A stretch of DNA of 64,000 nucleotides from Ampelocalamus luodianensis (taxonomy: Eukaryota; Streptophyta; Magnoliopsida; Poales; Poaceae). Each line of letters starts with the position of its first letter. Within the stretch, counting starts at the first letter, position 1. Below the pieces are notes generated by a model. It was not told the DNA's origin, did no database searches, and saw nothing but the letters and a program-made list of their open reading frames with translations. The position numbers were made by a program, and so were the translations under genes. Below, piece after piece: positions 59,602-64,000 of the stretch. The stretch is taken from contig CM070633.1 of NCBI GenBank assembly GCA_036346255.1, positions 13,268,001 through 13,332,000 on the forward strand, given 5' to 3'.

Positions 59602-60610
59602 ATGTTCGCACAACACAATCCACGCGGGGTGCAAGCCGATGACACGAGTGTGGACGACTCCGCCGTTTTGCACCATGAGACCGAGGAGGAGCGTATATTC
59701 GTGGTGGATGAGGAGCGACGACAACGACAAAGCGCGTCGATGGCGATGCCGCCAAATGTCGGATAGCGCACCGCAGCACACCTCGTGCCCACGGCGTGGC
59801 CGAGGCAACGGCGTCGGGTGGAGGCGCACCACGTGGTGCCCACGGAGGTGTGCATCGCACCACGAGTCGGGCCGATGAGGTTGAGCAATGGGATGACGAT
59901 TTCCGCCGACGACGATGACCGGACAGCGCCACCACCACCAGAATAACGGCGGCGTCGCCAACACGACGACGCCGAGGATTTTGTCGCTAAGCCCAAATTT
60001 AATCTTCCTATATTTTCAGTGGTACGATGTGGAGCAATACCTCACTTGGGAGCCGAAAGTTGATAAGTTGTTTCTGATGAACAACTATTCCAATGAGAAG
60101 AAGCCGTTGCTTGCGCCCAATGGCTTGATGATTATGCCACATTAGTGGAGTAGTTCATCCGTAAGCGCATGGAGCGCCATGAGTTGCCGACATCACCGGG
60201 AGCAGATGAAGCAAGATTTTGCGGCACGCTTTGTACCTCGCCACTACAAGCGCCACTATTTGAGAAGTTGACAGGGCTGCGATAAGGTATGAGATCAATT
60301 GATGAATATCATAAGGAAATGGAGACTATCATGATATATGCAGATGTCCGCGAATGAAGAATGCACCATGGCGAGATTTCTAGCCGCATGAATCATGCTG
60401 TCAAAGCGCAATGTCAATCACCATCCCTATAATGATATGATTGAGTTGCTGCACCAAGCACGCAAGCCGAGCGACAAGTGATTGAAGACACACGCTTGCT
60501 GCCTGCTCACGTTTTTCACCACCGGGACAGCCATATAACAACAGCCACCAAACAAGAGCACTCCACGGAAGCACCGCAATGCGCAGCCCGCAAGTAAGAA
60601 ATCGAGAGTA
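59602..60610 (+). pseudogene. Element B gag, uninterrupted copy
   Basis: The ATG at 59602 opens MFAQHNPRGVQADDTSVDD, the best-preserved N-terminus of this gag, continuing in frame to about 59766. The capsid landmarks VEQYLTWEPKVDKLFLMNNY (about 60025-60085) and GMRSIDEYHKEMETIM (about 60290-60340) follow, with frameshifts. At about 60610, where A1 and A2 are inserted in the other copies, the sequence continues directly into the zinc-knuckle region: the empty target site. Confidence 0.83.
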
Positions 60611-61469
60611 CACTTCACCGGCAGGCCGACTGCGCGCGCGGCCGCTAGTCTATGGGTCGACAGCCGCTCACGTGACATTATTTGCACAAGTGCACGGGTG
60701 TTGGCTATTTTCGCAGAGACCGCCCAATGTCGTAACTTTGCTTATCACTGCAGGATGGCGTTATGTTTCACTAGTGATGATGAGTCGCCGATGCACACGG
60801 CCTTGCACACCGATGACATAGAGCAATGTGAGTGTGATCCCGAAAGTTACCTAACACCGAGCAAGATTCTATTGTTTGCACACCTAAGGTGCTTAGTGTG
60901 ATGCCATCACCACACCGGAGCAAATGCAATTTATTTCGAGTTGGGCAAACTTGATAAGGGTAAGGTGTGCAAAGTGATTATTGATGGTGGGAGTTGTCAT
61001 AATTTGGCCAGCAAGGATATGTGTCATGTTGGGTTTGAAGTACTTGCCGCATCCACGCCCTTATCATGTGCAATGGTTGAGCGACAAAGAGGAAGTGAAG
61101 GTGAACTATATGGTGCGTGTGGACGTTTCTATTGGGAAGTACAGACAATCGTGGACTACGATGTTGTGCCTATGACGGTGTGTCACTTGCTCTTGGGACG
61201 CCATGGCAATATGACCGCTCGCTGTCATCACGATGGCGCATAAATCGCTACACATTTTGATGGAACAATATGGATATCATCTTGAAGCCGCTACACCGCA
61301 AATGATTGTGAATTCTTCAATGCAGAAAATTGAGATGCACGCTGAGACCGCCAAAGAGCGAGAGAAGAATTTAGTGTTAGCCACCAAATCAGAGATGAGA
61401 GAATTCAGCGAAGATCCCAATTTGGTGCACTTTGTACTGTTGTACAAAGACGCCTTGCTTTCGAATAAC
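60611..61469 (+). pseudogene. Element B zinc knuckle and protease, second copy
   Basis: The CCHC knuckle is near 60675-60720 (broken by one or two bases). The protease starts at about 60945: LDKGKVCKVIIDGGSCHNLA contains the catalytic D-G-G-S at about 60975-60990, and is followed by HPRPYHVQWLSDKEEVKVNY, then CHLLLG, TAKEREKNLVLATKSE and FSEDPNLVHFVLLYKDAL. It is longer in frame than the copy at 33251. A stop follows and a B LTR begins at 61470, with no RT, RNase H or integrase. Confidence 0.87.
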
Positions 61470-62349
61470 TGATGAGGGCATCCCTAACACTTATACATCT
61501 TTCCCTATTGGTGGTCATACACATACTGAGGTGGACGCCATACGTGACGCTACAAATAATTCAAGTACAGAAGTGCCTATTGGTCCACTGACGAGAGGAA
61601 GAGCTAAACTTCTAAATCAATAGGTGCTTTTGTTTCTTAATGAATCTTCTATTGTCATTGATGAGAATTGGGTATTACCTCATGCAAATGTTTTGTGCAT
61701 TCTCAGGTTTGAACATTGTGAAGCCTTTGGAACCAAGTGGGAGGCCGGAGTCAAAGCAATGGAGGAGAAGCTCACGTGGGTCAACCAAGGGGAGAAAAGC
61801 CCAAGAATTCAAGCCCAATTCGGATCTTCCACAAGTGCAACCGAAATTCATCTCGGAATCAACTCAAAATTCAATTCGGATTCGGTTCGGGACAGCCCAA
61901 TAGGGCTGTAATAAAAAGGCCATAACTTTTGCATACGGAGTCCGATTGGGGTGTTCTTGGACTTGTTTGAAAGCTTATTCCAAGACCCACACAATGGTTT
62001 TAGCACCAGCTTCAGAAGACTTACGGTCGCGCCGCTATGGCCGAAACAATGTGACGGACTTAAGTTAGGTTTTCCTTTTTGTGTGTTTTTAGGTCTTAGC
62101 CGAGTTAGAGTTTGATTCGGCATGTGTGGCCGGCCCTAGGCCGTGCGTGAGTCATGGAGGGTGCCTTAAATACCCTTGCCCCTCCCTTGTATCCAATAGA
62201 CCAGTTTATTCATAAGATTGAAATATAGCTATTGCTTGTTCTTTCGACCCCAGAGTTCATGCGAGGACTTTGAGAGAGGACTAGGCGATCCAATTGTTCG
62301 TTCTGCAATTCAAGGTCAAGCCGTCGTTCCATTGGGAATCGGGGACTTG
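61470..62349 (+). mobile_element. B LTR, 3' end missing
   Basis: Starts TGATGAGGGCATCC directly after the protease frame. It matches the B LTR to GGGGACTTG and then stops about 170 bp short of the usual LTR end. A different B2-type sequence begins at 62350. Confidence 0.87.
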
Positions 62350-62494
62350 ATGATGAGGATATCCCTACTACTTATGAGGACGAAAGGAGTTTGGATGACA
62401 AATATATATACCATGCATATACGTTGTATTTTTTGTCTAGCACATCTTTAGGCTATCAAAAGCCGAGGACGGCTTTTTTTGAAGAAAGGGAGGA
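62350..62494 (+). pseudogene. 3' end of a B2-type element: pol tail and polypurine tract
   Basis: This codes KPRTAFFEEREDDED, the acidic pol tail typical of this group, and ends in GAAGAAAGGGAGGA, a polypurine tract directly before an LTR start. A copy of GATGAGGATATCCCTACTAC occurs at both its left edge (62353) and in the LTR start (62497). Too short to name further. Confidence 0.6.
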
Positions 62495-62969
62495 TGATGA
62501 GGATATCCCTACTACTTATGAGGTTATTCGTGAAGCAGGAGCTAAACTTCTCAAACAACAGGTGCATTTGTTTTTAATGAATTTCCTTTGTTGCCAATGA
62601 GAATTGGTTACTACCTAAAGCAATACTTGGTGCATTCTCGTGTTTGACAAATTTAAAGACTTTGGAACCGAGAGGAGGAGAGGGAGGCCGAACAAATTCA
62701 TGGAGGAGAAACACATGCACCAACAAGGGAGAAGAAACCCATGTGGCTAACGAGAGGAACGTGTTTCTCGGATAAAACCCTAGCACATGCGGGCGGTAAA
62801 GAAAGACATATAGTGACATGGCAACAAGGGTTACATTGGCATCAAAAGAAGCATCAAGTGCATCGAACAAATTCGCGCAAACTAAGAGAAGGAAAGCTCA
62901 CAATACAAGGGAAACCGAGAGGGAGACTAGTTTAAATTTCCAAATTAAAGTAGGACGTTTTTTGAATCG

Positions 62970-63065
62970 GATTACTGTTTACGTGAACAGTAATCGGACT
63001 CGGATTACTGTAGCAGTGAACAGTGTTCGGACTCGGATTACTGTAGCACTTGGTTACTGTTCATC
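62970..63065. repeat. Repeated CGGACTCGGATTACTGTAGC units upstream of B2 TATA
   Basis: Two close copies of CGGACTCGGATTACTGTAGC (about 62996 and 63030) and flanking partial copies (CGGATTACTGT, GTGAACAGTAAT, ACTGTTCATCCGAG) form direct and inverted repeats 30-120 bp before TATATAAA. Probably an enhancer-like U3 module. Also present in the B2 solo LTRs (about 15600-15700 and 57990-58080). Confidence 0.8.
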
Positions 63066-63090
63066 CGAGTTTTGTGCTTGCGTGGGAGGC

Positions 63091-63098
63091 TATATAAA
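63091..63098 (+). promoter_or_regulatory. TATA box of B2 LTR
   Basis: TATATAAA lies just after the repeated CGGATTACTG units. Absent from the two B2 solo LTRs, where the corresponding stretch is deleted. Confidence 0.7.
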
Positions 63099-63105
63099 CC
63101 CCCCA

Positions 63106-64000
63106 TGATGAGGGCATCCCTAACACTTATACATCTTTCCCTATTGGTGGTCATACACATACTGAGGTGGACGCCATACGTGACGCTACAAATAATTCAA
63201 GTACAGAAGTGCATATTGGTCCACTGACGAGAGCAAGAGCTAAACTTCTAAATCAACAGGTGCTTTTGTTTCTTAATGAATCTTCTATTGTCATTGATGA
63301 GAATTGGGTATTACCTCATGCAAATGTTTTGTGCATTCTCAGGTTTGAACAATGTGAAGCCTTTGGAACCAAGAGGGAGGTCTGAGTCAAAGCAATGGAG
63401 GAGAAGCTCACGTGGGTCAACCAAGGGAGAAAAGCCCAAGAATTCAAGCCCATTCGGATCTTCCACAAGTGCAACTGAAATTCATCTCGGAATCAACTCG
63501 AATTCAATTGATTCGGTTCGGGACAGCCCAACAGGCTGTAATAAAAAGGCCATAACTTTGCATACGGAGTCCGATTGGGGTGTTCTTGGACTTGTTTGAA
63601 AGCTTATTCCAAGGCCCACACAATGGTTTTGGCCCCAGCTTCAGAAGACTTACGGTCGCGCCGCTATGGCCGAAACAATGTGACGGACTTAAGTTAGGTT
63701 TTCCTTTTGTGTGTTTTTAGGTCTTAGCCGAGTTAGAGTTTGATTCGCATGTGTGGCTGGCCCTAGGTCGTATGTGAGTCGTGGAGGGCGCTTAAATACC
63801 CTTGCCCTCCCTTGTATCCATTAGACCAGTTTATGCATAAGATTGAAACATAGCTATTGCTTGTTCTTTCGACACCGAGTTCATGCGAGGACTTTGAGAG
63901 AGAATTAGGCGATCCATTTGTTTTGTTCTCGCAATCCAAGGTCAAGCCGCTGCTCCATTGGGAATTGGGACTTGCGCTCACGCTCGTGGTCTCGCGACGT
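63106..64000 (+). mobile_element. B LTR, running off the window end
   Basis: Starts TGATGAGGGCATCC at 63106 and matches 48828-49720 including CCTTAAATAC at about 63790. Its 3' end is outside the window. The preceding CCCCA could be one half of a target duplication, which cannot be checked here. Confidence 0.87.

Larger units (their letters stand above)
62495..63105 (+). mobile_element. B2 LTR, truncated after its TATA box
   Basis: It starts TGATGAGGATATCC after a polypurine tract and keeps the full B2-specific upstream region and TATATAAA (63091-63098). It breaks off at 63105 where another B LTR starts. The pol tail EVIREAGAKLLKQQVHLFL is still readable in its first part. Confidence 0.8.

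Overview
The window looks like heterochromatic, retrotransposon-filled nuclear DNA from a grass. No host gene, tRNA, rRNA or CRISPR array can be supported. The grass assignment rests on the type of repeat: Ty3/gypsy elements with very long LTRs (TGTAACATCCC...) and the initiator-tRNA primer site TGGTATCAGAGCC. The species cannot be named from the sequence. I use local family names. A, D, E, F and G are long LTRs of the TGTAAC type (about 3.5 to 5 kb); B and B2 are about 0.9 to 1 kb LTRs of the form TGATGAGG...CCGTATCA.

Layout. 1-1621, 5115-5717 and 10460-11463 are three pieces of one plus-strand LTR (F). It is split by two minus-strand solo LTRs with perfect 5-bp target duplications: D (1622-5114, TGCAG) and E (5718-10459, GATGG). 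F is followed by its primer site and leader (11464-12302), then an LTR of family G (12303 to about 16830) that carries a B2 solo LTR (15265-16144, TCATA). Next comes element B: leader, gag, zinc knuckle and protease (about 16831-18213 and 33251-34023), then a partial B LTR (34024-34566). A full-length minus-strand chromodomain-type element, A1 (18214-33250; two 5-kb LTRs around a 5-kb decayed gag-pol), sits inside the B gag. At 34567 the B gag starts again and carries a second A element, A2, at the same site. A2 is cut off at about 47315 and fused to a B RNase H-integrase fragment, which ends in a complete B LTR (48828-49854).

From about 49855 to the end the window repeats itself. E (part), F (end), leader, G with the same B2 solo LTR, B leader, gag, protease and B LTR recur in the same order as from 7434. 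This second copy has no A insertion in gag, so it shows the empty site. It ends in stacked B, B2 and B LTRs.

All coding regions are broken by many small indels. Comparison of duplicate copies suggests the differences concentrate at C/G-rich (CG and CHG-like) positions while A/T-rich stretches match almost exactly. Part of the decay may therefore be uncorrected long-read error rather than biology. The most interesting signals are: a conserved TATA, splice-donor and splice-acceptor arrangement inside several long LTR families; a roughly 65-bp block with palindromes CTATTCGAATAG and CCCTGCAGGG shared by four LTR families; palindromic 27-bp repeats and GGACCTCC-box arrays in the LTRs; a 350-bp inverted duplication that copies a solo-LTR/host junction; and the nested segmental duplications.
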